Position numbers and translations under genes: made by a program. This document shows, one piece after another, positions 17,945-26,721 of a stretch of 64,000 bases of DNA. Source of the stretch: Staphylococcus piscifermentans (GTDB taxonomy: Bacteria; Bacillota; Bacilli; Staphylococcales; Staphylococcaceae); NCBI RefSeq assembly GCF_900186985.1, contig NZ_LT906447.1:1860001-1924000 (forward strand), in the 5' to 3' direction. The notes beneath the pieces were generated by a model. That model searched no databases. It was not told the origin of the DNA and saw only the letters and a program-made list of their open reading frames with translations. Positions within the stretch are counted from its first letter, which is position 1. The number at the start of each line of letters is the position of its first letter.

Positions 17945-18322
17945 ATGATTAATCAATTAGATCAAGTTATGTTGTATGTATATGACCAAGAAGCTGCGAA
18001 GACTTTTTGGATTGAAAAATTGGGCTTTGTTGAAGTCTCGGATGTGGCTAACCAAGCCATTCGAACTATCGTCGTGAAGCCTACAGCACAATCTCAAACT
18101 GAAATTGTCTTGCATGATAAGGCTAAAGTTGAGGCCATGTCGCTTGGCATCAGCACAGAAACGCCTTCTTTGATGTTCGGCACAGATGATATTGATAATC
18201 TTTACGAAGATTTTCAAAGCAAAGGTATTTTTGTGGGAGAACTAGTCCAATCACCACAAGGTCGAGTATTCAATTTCGCTGATTCTGAAGATAATTATTT
18301 CGCGGTGAAAGAAAATAAATAA
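17945..18322 (+). CDS. VOC-family glyoxalase-like protein
   Basis: Single-domain vicinal-oxygen-chelate protein of 125 residues; substrate unknown. It begins MINQLDQVMLYVYDQEAAKTFW, contains ETPSLMFGTDDIDNLYED and closes GRVFNFADSEDNYFAVKEN. This follows the glyoxalase/bleomycin-resistance layout, with the usual metal-ligand Glu not certain. GAGGTGAAAGA precedes the ATG. It ends at a strong convergent terminator. It could be a lyase, dioxygenase-like or drug-binding protein. Confidence 0.87.
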   Translation: MINQLDQVMLYVYDQEAAKTFWIEKLGFVEVSDVANQAIRTIVVKPTAQSQTEIVLHDKAKVEAMSLGISTETPSLMFGTDDIDNLYEDFQSKGIFVGELVQSPQGRVFNFADSEDNYFAVKENK

Positions 18323-18330
18323 ATAAAGAA

Positions 18331-18373
18331 GCCAGCGTCAATCAGCACTGCAAAGAGGTGCTTATACGCTGGC
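18331..18373. terminator. Bidirectional terminator
   Basis: GCCAGCGT and ACGCTGGC outer arms with AGCAC/GTGCT inside; T-run on the plus side, A-run on the left. Confidence 0.85.
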
Positions 18374-18379
18374 AATTTT

Positions 18380-18889
18380 TTATATCTTAAATTCAACTGT
18401 ATCAATAATTGTATGTTGGCGAATGCGGAAATTCAGTGTAGCTGTTTGCTCATTCTCATTAATCAATAATTCCGCATAAGTTTCCTCAGTGTTACTTCTC
18501 GATTGAGAAATACTGCCAGGATTAATGACATGTACCCCATCCATTTCTTCATAGCGTGCAATATGAGTGTGACCATAGAAAGCAAATTGGCATGCTAGTG
18601 ATTTTGCTTTTTCAGCCAATTGCATGCGTGTCGTATTGACATTATACATGTGGCCGTGCGTATAAAATGCACGCACACCATCCGCTTCCACCACTTCTTC
18701 TCCCGGAAACTCCGGATAAAAATCGCAATTGCCTTTCACACGTCGATATAAACTAAGTTCCGTATCATCATATTGAAATTCTGAATCACCCAGATGAATC
18801 GCCACATCTACTTGATTATAGTGATTAAACACTTCAAATAAGATACCCGCTTCTGTATGATTATCGCTGACAATTAACCATCTACTCAA
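18380..18889 (-). CDS. Metallophosphoesterase, YfcE/MJ0936 family
   Basis: Calcineurin-like phosphodiesterase, metal-dependent and cytoplasmic. Motifs are LIVSDNHTE (about 5-13), IHLGDSE (33 region), VKGNCD (the GNCD/GNHE motif), THGHMYN and FYGHTHIA, followed by NPGSISQSR. The 169 residues are full length. The start codon is TTG, overlapping the rdgB stop as TTGA, with AAGGGTGAT eight bases upstream; this points to translational coupling with rdgB. The partner gene rdgB and this phosphoesterase are adjacent in many Firmicutes. Confidence 0.93.
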   Translation of the reverse strand: MSRWLIVSDNHTEAGILFEVFNHYNQVDVAIHLGDSEFQYDDTELSLYRRVKGNCDFYPEFPGEEVVEADGVRAFYTHGHMYNVNTTRMQLAEKAKSLACQFAFYGHTHIARYEEMDGVHVINPGSISQSRSNTEETYAELLINENEQTATLNFRIRQHTIIDTVEFKI

Positions 18890-19470
18890 ATTTGATCACC
18901 CTTTAAATAGTTTCGCAGTTTATCAATTGCACGACGTCTATGACTGATTTCTCCTTTTTCTTCAGCAGAGAGCTGTGCCATTGTTTTACCTTTTTCAGGA
19001 ACAAAGAATATCGGATCATAACCGAATCCATTGTCGCCTTCTTTCGCATGTGTAATTTCTCCATCAACTGTGCCTCGGAAAGTCACCGTTTCTTCGTTCG
19101 GTGCACTCATACTGATAACACACACAAATTGCGCATCGCGATTTTCATTTTCACCTAAATTATCCAACAACTTTACAATATTAGCTTCATCATCTTTATC
19201 AGTCCCTGCATAACGCGCAGAATAAATTCCAGGTTCTCCATTTAACGCATCTACTGCGAGGCCGCTGTCATCCGCAATAATACGTTTGCCCAATGCTTGA
19301 GCCGCTGCTTCTGATTTCAATTTAGCATTCTCTTCGAATGTTGAGCCAGTTTCTTCTACATCAAACCCCTCAATCAATTCACCGATGCCAATGACGTTAT
19401 ACTCAGGAAAAATCACTTTGAAATCATTAATTTTACCTTTATTTCCTGTTGCTATTACTAAATCTTCCAT
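18886..19470 (-). CDS. rdgB: dITP/XTP pyrophosphatase (RdgB/HAM1)
   Basis: House-cleaning enzyme that hydrolyses noncanonical purine triphosphates (ITP, dITP, XTP). The N-terminal VIATGNKGKINDF is the substrate loop; ETGSTFEENAKLKSEAAA, ADDSGLAVDALNGEPGIYSARYAG and NGFGYDPIFFVP are the family signature motifs. The ATG at 19470 is used behind GAGGTGG; the earlier in-frame GTG is part of that site. This gives 194 residues. It lies 15 bases after murI, forming a murI-rdgB-phosphoesterase operon as in S. aureus. Confidence 0.95.
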   Translation of the reverse strand: MEDLVIATGNKGKINDFKVIFPEYNVIGIGELIEGFDVEETGSTFEENAKLKSEAAAQALGKRIIADDSGLAVDALNGEPGIYSARYAGTDKDDEANIVKLLDNLGENENRDAQFVCVISMSAPNEETVTFRGTVDGEITHAKEGDNGFGYDPIFFVPEKGKTMAQLSAEEKGEISHRRRAIDKLRNYLKGDQI

Positions 19471-19485
19471 CTCTTCCACCTCTAT

Positions 19486-20286
19486 TTAATCGACTTTTAC
19501 CATTGTGACTGCAACATCATCCAACTTCAACCATTGCGAAATAATATATTCAATATGTTCTGTGTCTCCTGTCGCAAAGAAACGATGTTGCGGATTTGGC
19601 GTATAAGGGGCATGTTCATTACTGAACGTCAACAAAGCACTCACTTCACGCGCAGTTTCCAACCCAGAAGAAATTACCGTCTTCGTACCACCGAAATATT
19701 CATAAATCGGCTCAAATAACAACGGATAATGCGTACAACCTAAAATAACTGTATCCGCTTTATTATTACGAAACGCTCTTAACGTTTGGTGAATCACAAT
19801 ATTCGTCGGTACCGGATCATGATAACGCATCTGTTCCACCAACGGCACAAAGTCCGGGCAAGCAACTCCTGTCACCTCAACATTCGGGTTAATCGCTTTA
19901 ATATGTTTGGTATAAGCCTCTGATTTGATAGTCCCTTCAGTTCCTAACACCATCACATTATTATTTTTAGTTGTCATAATCGCCGTACGTGAACCCGGTT
20001 CAATAACGCCAATAACAGGTATCGGCAACAATTCTTTTAAAGTATCCAGTGCTACAGCAGTCGCCGTATTACATGCAATGACTAACATCTTAATATCAAA
20101 TTCCATTAACTTCTGTGCCAATTGTACAGTAAATTTCCGCACCTCATCACCAGGTCGCGGACCATAAGGACAACGTGCACTATCACCTAAATAATAAATC
20201 GTTTCATTCGGCAGCTGACGCATAATTTCTTTGGCTACAGTGAGGCCGCCGACTCCTGAGTCAATCACTCCAATAGGTTTGTTCAT
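19486..20286 (-). CDS. murI: Glutamate racemase
   Basis: Makes D-glutamate for the peptidoglycan stem peptide, the substrate used by MurD in this same window. [16 protein letters not shown] holds the catalytic-site Asp/Ser loop; the two catalytic cysteines appear in [10 protein letters not shown] and LGCTHYPLL. The ATG at 20286 follows AAGGATGAG and gives 266 residues, equal to the S. aureus enzyme; the upstream TTG extension is rejected. First gene of the murI-rdgB-phosphoesterase unit. Confidence 0.96.
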   Translation of the reverse strand: MNKPIGVIDSGVGGLTVAKEIMRQLPNETIYYLGDSARCPYGPRPGDEVRKFTVQLAQKLMEFDIKMLVIACNTATAVALDTLKELLPIPVIGVIEPGSRTAIMTTKNNNVMVLGTEGTIKSEAYTKHIKAINPNVEVTGVACPDFVPLVEQMRYHDPVPTNIVIHQTLRAFRNNKADTVILGCTHYPLLFEPIYEYFGGTKTVISSGLETAREVSALLTFSNEHAPYTPNPQHRFFATGDTEHIEYIISQWLKLDDVAVTMVKVD

Positions 20287-20427
20287 ATTTTTCTCATCCT
20301 TGCGCAAAACATTCTTAAACTATATTTTATCACAATCGCCAAATGCATTGAATTAATCAGAATTTGTTACCCATCTTACCCTGGCTCCGTCGAAAGAAAC
20401 CTTTGGAGAGCGGCATGCACCAAAAAA

Positions 20428-20457
20428 GGCCTGAGACATTTAATAATATCCCAGGCC
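20428..20457 (-). terminator. Terminator after sdhCAB
   Basis: GGCCTG and CAGGCC arms; on the minus strand the stem is followed by TTTTTT. It lies 17 bases after the sdhB stop. Confidence 0.85.
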
Positions 20458-20474
20458 GTTCTATAAAATATTAA

Positions 20475-21299
20475 TTAGTTCACTTGGTGATCTGAACCAA
20501 AGAATGATTTAAACATATAGAATGAAGTTTCTCTGTTTAATGCTGCGATTGAAGTTGTCAAAGGAATACCTTTAGGACAAGCATTTACACAGTTTTGAGA
20601 GTTACCGCATTCTTGTAATCCACCTGCTCCCATTAATGCATCTAGACGTTCGTCTTTTGTCATTGAACCAGTTGGATGTAGGTTGAATAAACGTACTTGT
20701 GAAATTGCTTGTGCACCAACGAAACCATTATTTTTAGTTACGTTAGGACAAACTTCTAAACATACACCACAAGTCATACATTTAGATAATTCATAAGCAG
20801 TTTGACGTTTTTTCTCAGGCATACGAGGTCCTGGACCTAAATCGTAAGTACCATCGATTGGAATCCAAGCTTTCATACGTTTCAAGTTGTCGAACATGCG
20901 AGAACGGTCAACTTGTAAGTCACGAATGATTGGGAAAGTTTTCATTGGTTCTAAGCGAATCGGTTGTTCTAATTGGTCAACGATTGCTGAACATGCTTGA
21001 CGTGCATGGCCGTTGATAACCATTGAACAAGCACCACAAACTTCTTCCAAACAGTTCATGTCCCAAGTTACTGGCGCTACTTTTTCGCCTTTAGTATTGA
21101 TTGGATTACGTCTGATTTCCATCAAGCACGCAATAACATTCAAGTTTTCACGATAAGGAATCTCGAATTTTTCTTCATATGGCTGAGAGTCACTTGTATC
21201 TTGTCGTTTAATAATCAAAGTTACAGTTTTTTGTTTATTAGAAGCTTGCTGTTGTTGATGGTGTTGCTCAACAGCTTGATCTTTTACTTCTTCTGCCAT
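20475..21299 (-). CDS. sdhB: Succinate dehydrogenase iron-sulfur subunit
   Basis: Electron-transfer subunit of complex II, moving electrons from SdhA flavin to menaquinone through SdhC. Cysteine motifs are all present: CLEEVCGAC with a later Cys for [2Fe-2S], CMTCGVCLEVCP for [4Fe-4S] and CGNSQNCVNACPKG for the [3Fe-4S] cluster. The 274 residues include a Gln/His-rich N-terminal stretch (QHHQQQQAS, about 12-20) that is not part of the fold. The stop of sdhA and the start of sdhB touch at 21299, so translation is coupled. Confidence 0.97.
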   Translation of the reverse strand: MAEEVKDQAVEQHHQQQQASNKQKTVTLIIKRQDTSDSQPYEEKFEIPYRENLNVIACLMEIRRNPINTKGEKVAPVTWDMNCLEEVCGACSMVINGHARQACSAIVDQLEQPIRLEPMKTFPIIRDLQVDRSRMFDNLKRMKAWIPIDGTYDLGPGPRMPEKKRQTAYELSKCMTCGVCLEVCPNVTKNNGFVGAQAISQVRLFNLHPTGSMTKDERLDALMGAGGLQECGNSQNCVNACPKGIPLTTSIAALNRETSFYMFKSFFGSDHQVN

Positions 21300-23092
21300 T
21301 ATGATTCGCTCCCTTCTTCTTCTTCCTTATTCTCTGCAGTATGAGATTTACTTGAGTAGTCACGTTTACGTGGTGGAATTAAGCTGATATCAACATCTTC
21401 ATATGTGAATGTTGGTGCTTCATATTTACCATTGTAATGCGCCATTGTTGTTTTCAACCATTCTTCATCATTACGATTAGGGAATTCTGGTTTGTAGTGA
21501 GCACCGCGTGATTCGTTACGGTTATACGCACCAATAGTGATAACACGTGCAAGCACTAACATATTCCATAATTGACGAGTGAAGAATACTGCTTGGTTAC
21601 TCCAAGTTTGTGTATCTTCCATATCGATGTCTTTGTAACGTCTCATCAACTCAAGAATTTTTTCGTCAGTCTCAAGCAATGCTTTATTTTCACGTACTAC
21701 AGTTACGTTTTTAGTCATGATTTCACCAAGTTCACGGTGAAGTTTGAAGGCATTTTCAGTACCTTTCATATTCAATAATTCGTCGAAACGTTTTTGTTCT
21801 TCGTCAACTCTGTCTTGATACAAGCTGTCATCTAATTCTGTGTAAGATTGTTCAACTGTATCAATGTATTTAACTGCGTTAGGCCCCGCTACAGTACCGC
21901 CGTAAATTGCAGATAATAATGAGTTCGCACCTAAACGGTTACCACCATGTTGTGAGAAGTCACATTCTCCTGCTGCAAATAATCCTTTGATTGTAGTATG
22001 TTGATCATAGTCTACATACAATCCGCCCATTGAATAGTGAACGGCTGGGAAGATTTTCATTGGTACTTTACGTGGGTCGTCACCAGTGAATTTTTCATAA
22101 ATTTCGATGATACCGCCTAATTTAACATCTAATTCATGTGGATCTTTATGTGAAAGGTCAAGATAAACCATGTTTTCACCATTGATACCTAATTTTTGGT
22201 TCACACAAACATCGAAGATTTCACGTGTTGCGATGTCACGTGGAACTAAGTTACCGTAGTCAGGATATTTTTCTTCTAAGAAATACCAAGGTTTACCGTC
22301 TTTATATGTCCAAATACGGCCACCTTCACCACGCGCTGATTCACTCATTAAACGTAATTTATCATCACCAGGAATTGCAGTTGGGTGGATTTGGATAAAT
22401 TCACCGTTTGCATATACCGCACCTTGTTGGTAAACGATAGATGCTGCTGAACCTGTGTTGATCATAGAGTTTGTTGTTTTACCGAAGATGATACCAGGAC
22501 CACCAGTCGCCATAACAACTGCATCTGAACGGAATGAATCAATTTTAGCATCTGTTAAGTTTTGAGCCACGATACCGCGAGCAGCACCATCATGGTCTTT
22601 AACAAGTCCTAAGAATTCCCATCCTTCATATTTAGTTACAAGTCCATCAACCTCAAATTTACGAACTTGTTCATCTAGTGCATAAACTAATTGTTGACCT
22701 GTTGTCGCACCAGCATAAGCTGTTCTGTGGTGCATTGTACCACCGAAACGACGGAAGTCTAATAAGCCCTCAGGTGTTCTGTTGAACATTACCCCCATAC
22801 GGTCAAGCAAGTGAATGATTTTTGGTGCTGCATCAGCCATTGCTTTTACTGGTGGTTGGTTAGCTAAGAAGTCGCCACCATAAACCGTATCATCGAAGTG
22901 AATCCAAGGTGAGTCTCCTTCACCTTTTGTATTAACAGCCCCGTTAATACCCCCTTGTGCGCACACAGAGTGCGAACGTTTTACGGGTACAACTGAGAAT
23001 AAATCAACATGTACACCTTGTTCTGCTATTTTAATTGTTGTCATCATGCCGGCCAATCCGCCGCCGACAACAATAACTTTTTTCTCTGCCAT
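21299..23092 (-). CDS. sdhA: Succinate dehydrogenase flavoprotein subunit
   Basis: Catalytic subunit that oxidises succinate to fumarate in the TCA cycle. The FAD-binding GGGLAGM motif is at about 10-16, the covalent flavin His is His41 in RSHSVCAQGG, and the substrate-site HPTAIPG and catalytic Arg region GEGGRIW are visible, followed by the C-terminal RGAHYKPEFP. The ATG at 23092 behind GGGAGTGA is chosen, giving 597 residues, with a Glu/Ser-rich tail. It lies 55 bases after sdhC in the sdhCAB operon. Confidence 0.97.
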   Translation of the reverse strand: MAEKKVIVVGGGLAGMMTTIKIAEQGVHVDLFSVVPVKRSHSVCAQGGINGAVNTKGEGDSPWIHFDDTVYGGDFLANQPPVKAMADAAPKIIHLLDRMGVMFNRTPEGLLDFRRFGGTMHHRTAYAGATTGQQLVYALDEQVRKFEVDGLVTKYEGWEFLGLVKDHDGAARGIVAQNLTDAKIDSFRSDAVVMATGGPGIIFGKTTNSMINTGSAASIVYQQGAVYANGEFIQIHPTAIPGDDKLRLMSESARGEGGRIWTYKDGKPWYFLEEKYPDYGNLVPRDIATREIFDVCVNQKLGINGENMVYLDLSHKDPHELDVKLGGIIEIYEKFTGDDPRKVPMKIFPAVHYSMGGLYVDYDQHTTIKGLFAAGECDFSQHGGNRLGANSLLSAIYGGTVAGPNAVKYIDTVEQSYTELDDSLYQDRVDEEQKRFDELLNMKGTENAFKLHRELGEIMTKNVTVVRENKALLETDEKILELMRRYKDIDMEDTQTWSNQAVFFTRQLWNMLVLARVITIGAYNRNESRGAHYKPEFPNRNDEEWLKTTMAHYNGKYEAPTFTYEDVDISLIPPRKRDYSSKSHTAENKEEEEGSES

Positions 23093-23147
23093 ATTAAATG
23101 TCACTCCCTGAAAATATAACCTTTATTTACGCTGATTCTATGCTCTG

Positions 23148-23762
23148 TTAAACAAATGCTAAGATTGCACTCACGCCGATATAAGCGACTACGATGAATA
23201 CAATTAATGAAATCCATGTGAATACACGTTGTGATTTCGGTGATTGCAAGAATCCCCAAGTTACGCCGAATGACCATAAACCATTAGCGAAGTGGAAAAT
23301 AACTGCAACAGTTAAAATAATATAGAAAACCAACCAAAATGGATTGCTTAATAAGTCATGCATCATAGTGAAGCCAAGTGTTTTATGACCCATCCACATT
23401 TCAATTTTAGTTTGATAGAAGTGGATAGCGATAAAGATAAATGCTAAAACACCTGTAATACGTTGCATCATGAACATCCAGTTTCTGAACCATGAATAAT
23501 GCCCGACATTTTCTTTAGCTGTGAAAGCAATATGCACACCGTATAATGCATGGTATAAAATTGGTAAGTAAATAAGTAAAATCTCAAGTGCTAGCAAGAA
23601 TGGTAGTGATTCCATGAACTGAGATGCTTTGTCGAATGCGCCAGCTCCTTTTGTTGCCTGATGGTTAACCGTCAAATGCACAAGTAAAAATGCTCCGATC
23701 GGAATAACCCCTAGTAACGAGTGAATACGTCGCAAGTAGAATTGATTCTTAGTATAACCCAA
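23148..23762 (-). CDS. sdhC: Succinate dehydrogenase cytochrome b558 subunit
   Basis: Membrane anchor of complex II; it binds two hemes and menaquinone. Five hydrophobic helices are seen, with His residues in HSLLG, HLTVNHQATKG, HALYG and HFANG that fit heme ligation. The start is set at a TTG at 23762, eight bases after a very G-rich AGGGGGG; this yields MGYTKNQFYLRR, matching the family N-terminus, and 204 residues. The earlier TTG at 23786 would place the ribosome site inside the gene. First gene of sdhCAB, with a leader of about 330 bases. Confidence 0.95.
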   Translation of the reverse strand: MGYTKNQFYLRRIHSLLGVIPIGAFLLVHLTVNHQATKGAGAFDKASQFMESLPFLLALEILLIYLPILYHALYGVHIAFTAKENVGHYSWFRNWMFMMQRITGVLAFIFIAIHFYQTKIEMWMGHKTLGFTMMHDLLSNPFWLVFYIILTVAVIFHFANGLWSFGVTWGFLQSPKSQRVFTWISLIVFIVVAYIGVSAILAFV

Positions 23763-24030
23763 AAGGAAGTCCCCCCTGTGAAACAAATAGTATTTATGGT
23801 TTTATTCAAAGGATATGAATTGGAAAAGCCCTAAATTGTCCCACAATTTTCCCTAATCAAAATTTTTAAAGTATCTAAATAAAAATACTGGTGTGTAATT
23901 CACAGTCTGTGCGAGCAACCCACAAGTTCAGAAATTGTATTTCTATGTATTTGACCCCTATCTAAGCTGTCTTTTCTGAACGCTTGCTTCTTGTTGAATT
24001 TCTGTTAAAAACTTTGATATAGAGCTAATT

Positions 24031-24062
24031 GAGAAACGTTTTCATTTAGAAAGCGTTTACAA
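24031..24062 (-). promoter_or_regulatory. Two adjacent CcpA cre sites upstream of sdhC
   Basis: On the minus strand TTGTAAACGCTTTCT (24048-24062) matches the cre consensus WTGNAANCGNWNNCW at every position. ATGAAAACGTTTCTC (24031-24045) matches except for the last two bases. Both lie downstream of the proposed start point, where CcpA would act as a roadblock. TCA genes are known CcpA targets. Confidence 0.75.
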
Positions 24063-24097
24063 ACAGTCCTAAAAAAATATAAAACCTCGTTAACGAT

Positions 24098-24103
24098 ATT
24101 GTA
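24098..24103 (-). promoter_or_regulatory. Possible -10 of the sdhCAB promoter
   Basis: TACAAT on the minus strand, with no good -35. The Fur-like palindrome is centred about 36 bases upstream, covering the expected -35 region. Confidence 0.45.
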
Positions 24104-24128
24104 ACATTTTTTGACCGTCTTTTGGGCA

Positions 24129-24143
24129 TGAGAATAATTCTCA
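24129..24143. promoter_or_regulatory. Fur-like 7-1-7 palindrome
   Basis: TGAGAATAATTCTCA is a perfect 15-base palindrome and differs from the Fur 7-1-7 box TGATAATNATTATCA at one symmetric pair. It lies upstream of the sdhC -10. PerR boxes are similar, so the regulator is not certain. Confidence 0.6.
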
Positions 24144-24251
24144 TCGCACTTTTTTCTATTTTGCATTTTATTCAAATAATATTACACTTTTATTAACAAA
24201 AAGAGTGCGCAAACTGCATAAAATAATAACTATTTATGCAGTGACACACCC

Positions 24252-26039
24252 TTAATCGTCTTTATTCAATTCATTTTGTAAACTTTCCGCTACTTTTTGA
24301 GGCAATCCTGCTTCTTGCAAATCTTCCAATGTAGCTTCTCTCATTTTTTTAATAGAACCGAAAGTACGTAATAAAGTTGTTTTACGTTTTGGACCGATTC
24401 CTTCTACCTCATCTAACACTGAAGAGAAACTATGTTTTTGTCTCGTTTGACGATGGAAAGTAATGGCAAAGCGATGGACTTCATCTTGGATACGTTGTAA
24501 TAAATAGAAAGCTTGGCTATTCTTCTTCAAAGGTACCACTTCAGCTGCAGGTCCATAAATTAATTCTGAGGTGCGGTGTTTATCATTTTTGCGCAAACCT
24601 GCCACCGGAATATCTAATCCTAGTTCATTTTCTAGTACATCAATGGCTACAGACATTTGTCCTTTGCCTCCGTCGACAATAATTAAGTCCGGCAATGGCA
24701 AACCATCATTCAACACACGTGTATAACGTCTGCGAATCACTTCACGCATTGATTTATAATCATCTGGACCTTCAACTGTTTTAATTTTGTATTTACGGTA
24801 TCCCTTTTTATCAGGTTTGCCATCTACAAAAGTAACCATTGCAGATACAGCATCGACACCTTGGATATTAGAGTTATCGAAAGCTTCGATACGAATCGGC
24901 GTCTGAATTCCCATTTGTTCGCCTAACTCTTCAATCGCTTTAATGGTTCTAGATTCATCTTTTGCGATCAACTCAAATTTATTTTGCAGCGATACTTCTG
25001 CGTTATGGTTAGCCATATTGACTAAGTCTTTCTTTTGTCCGCGAACTGGTTGTAAAATTTTAGTATCTACCACCGACTCAATCATTTTACGATCTAGATT
25101 CTTCGGCACGTGTACTTCTTTCGGCAATAAATGTTGATTCAAACGATAGAATTGACCGATAAACGTATAAAACTCTTCTTCTGGTGTTTGCTGCAATGGA
25201 ATCATGGTAGTGTCACGCTGAATCATGTTCCCGTTTCGTACAAAGAAGACTTGAATACACATCCAGCCTTTGGAAATATAGTAACCGAAAACATCACGCG
25301 CAGTGTTATCTGCTGACATGATATTTTGTTTTTTCGTCAAGTTATGGATATGTTGAATTAAATCACGATATTCCTTAGCTTGCTCGAAATCTAAATTTTC
25401 ACTGGCTGCTTGCATTTTCGCTTCTAAGTTTTTGATGATTGTTTTATCTTCGCCATTTAGAAAATCGCTGACTTCTTGCGTCATTTTATCGTACTCTGCT
25501 TGATCCACATCATACACACATGGACCTAGGCATTGGCCAATGTGATAATATAAACAAAGTTTATCCGGCATCTTATCACACTTGCGGAAAGGATAAATAC
25601 GATCCAGTAACTTTTTCGTTTCTACAGCAGAATAGGCGTTAGGATAAGGGCCAAAATACTTTCCTGTGCCTTTTTTAACCGTACGCGTTACTAATAACCG
25701 CGGATATTTTTCCTTCGTTATTTTAATAAAAGGATAGCTTTTATCATCTTTCAACAGAATATTATATCGTGGCTGATATTGCTTGATGAGATTGAGTTCC
25801 AGTAATAAAGATTCTGTTTCACTATCGGTGACAATGAATTCAAAGTTGCGGATTTCACCGACTAAACGTGTCGTCTTAGCGTCGTGAGCGCCTGTAAAGT
25901 AAGAACGCAATCGATTACGCAAACGCTTGGCTTTTCCGACATAAATCACTTGATCATTGCGGTCTTTCATCAAATAACAGCCTGGTTCAAAAGGCACTAC
26001 TGAAAGTTTTTCTTTAATTTTTTCTTGATATGCCTCCAC
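24252..26039 (-). CDS. uvrC: UvrABC excinuclease subunit C
   Basis: Dual-incision nuclease of nucleotide excision repair. An N-terminal GIY-YIG domain has [25 protein letters not shown] (first about 15-45 residues), followed by a UVR motif in [24 protein letters not shown], the RNase H-like C-terminal endonuclease with [11 protein letters not shown] and [10 protein letters not shown], and two helix-hairpin-helix units ending at [10 protein letters not shown]. The 595 residues are full length. It lies downstream of trxA but behind a terminator, so it is probably an independent unit. Confidence 0.97.
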   Translation of the reverse strand: MEAYQEKIKEKLSVVPFEPGCYLMKDRNDQVIYVGKAKRLRNRLRSYFTGAHDAKTTRLVGEIRNFEFIVTDSETESLLLELNLIKQYQPRYNILLKDDKSYPFIKITKEKYPRLLVTRTVKKGTGKYFGPYPNAYSAVETKKLLDRIYPFRKCDKMPDKLCLYYHIGQCLGPCVYDVDQAEYDKMTQEVSDFLNGEDKTIIKNLEAKMQAASENLDFEQAKEYRDLIQHIHNLTKKQNIMSADNTARDVFGYYISKGWMCIQVFFVRNGNMIQRDTTMIPLQQTPEEEFYTFIGQFYRLNQHLLPKEVHVPKNLDRKMIESVVDTKILQPVRGQKKDLVNMANHNAEVSLQNKFELIAKDESRTIKAIEELGEQMGIQTPIRIEAFDNSNIQGVDAVSAMVTFVDGKPDKKGYRKYKIKTVEGPDDYKSMREVIRRRYTRVLNDGLPLPDLIIVDGGKGQMSVAIDVLENELGLDIPVAGLRKNDKHRTSELIYGPAAEVVPLKKNSQAFYLLQRIQDEVHRFAITFHRQTRQKHSFSSVLDEVEGIGPKRKTTLLRTFGSIKKMREATLEDLQEAGLPQKVAESLQNELNKDD

Positions 26040-26156
26040 GTTTCTTCCTCCTTTCTTTAAATTTAAGCGTTACATGCATTGATTTGTCAGTCATTATAAC
26101 ATTTAAACGTCTTACTTAGCTTGTTGCAATACTTTGAGTACCGCTTTAGCAGACGC

Positions 26157-26197
26157 AAAAAAACTGGACCACCCTAAAAAGTGAATCCAGCCTTTTT
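26157..26197 (-). terminator. Terminator after trxA
   Basis: CTGGACC and the GAATCCAG side pair; on the minus strand seven T follow. It lies about 80 bases after trxA, and the space between holds nothing recognisable. Confidence 0.75.
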
Positions 26198-26275
26198 AAC
26201 TAACCTATTTCATATCGACGATATTCTTCAAAGTTTCAACTTTAAACGCCGAAACAAGACATTATTCTATGCAAC

Positions 26276-26590
26276 TTATAGGTGTTTGTTTAAAACTTCT
26301 GCTAAGTTTTCTTTTGGTTGGAAACCGACTACTTTATCTACAGGTTGTCCATCTTTGAAAACGATAAGAGTTGGAATACTCATTACTTCGAATTTAGCAG
26401 CAGTGTTAGGGTTTTCGTCTACATCTAATTTTAAGACGTCAGCTTTACCTTCAAAATCTTGTGCTAATTCTTCTAATACTGGAGCAATCATTTTACATGG
26501 TCCGCACCAAGTTGCCCAGAAATCTACTAATTTAACACCGTCTTGAACTTTTTCATCAAAGTTTGAGTCAGTTACTTTTACTAATGCCAT
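26276..26590 (-). CDS. trxA: Thioredoxin
   Basis: Small cytoplasmic disulfide reductant. The active site WCGPC is at about residues 28-32 in [13 protein letters not shown], the cis-Pro is in [13 protein letters not shown], and the C-terminal [10 protein letters not shown] follows. The 104 residues are the standard length. AGGAGGAACGAT upstream supports the ATG. It lies 131 bases downstream of mutS2, the S. aureus order mutS2-trxA-uvrC. Confidence 0.97.
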   Translation of the reverse strand: MALVKVTDSNFDEKVQDGVKLVDFWATWCGPCKMIAPVLEELAQDFEGKADVLKLDVDENPNTAAKFEVMSIPTLIVFKDGQPVDKVVGFQPKENLAEVLNKHL

Positions 26591-26721
26591 AAATATCGTT
26601 CCTCCTTAGGAATTTAATGATGAACAAAGTATATCAGATACATTTTAAAAATGCACTGGCTTTGCTCATGAAAAATTGTGTAATAATGCGTGTTTGCGCT
26701 ATTCATTTACTGTTTTTTTAG

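Larger units (their letters stand above)
23763..24251. other. sdhC leader and control region
   Basis: This 489-base stretch holds a possible -10, two cre-like sites and a Fur-like palindrome, listed separately, plus a possible uvrC terminator at 24217-24241 (CTGCATAAA arms). Nothing coding is seen between 23790 and 24020. Confidence 0.6.
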
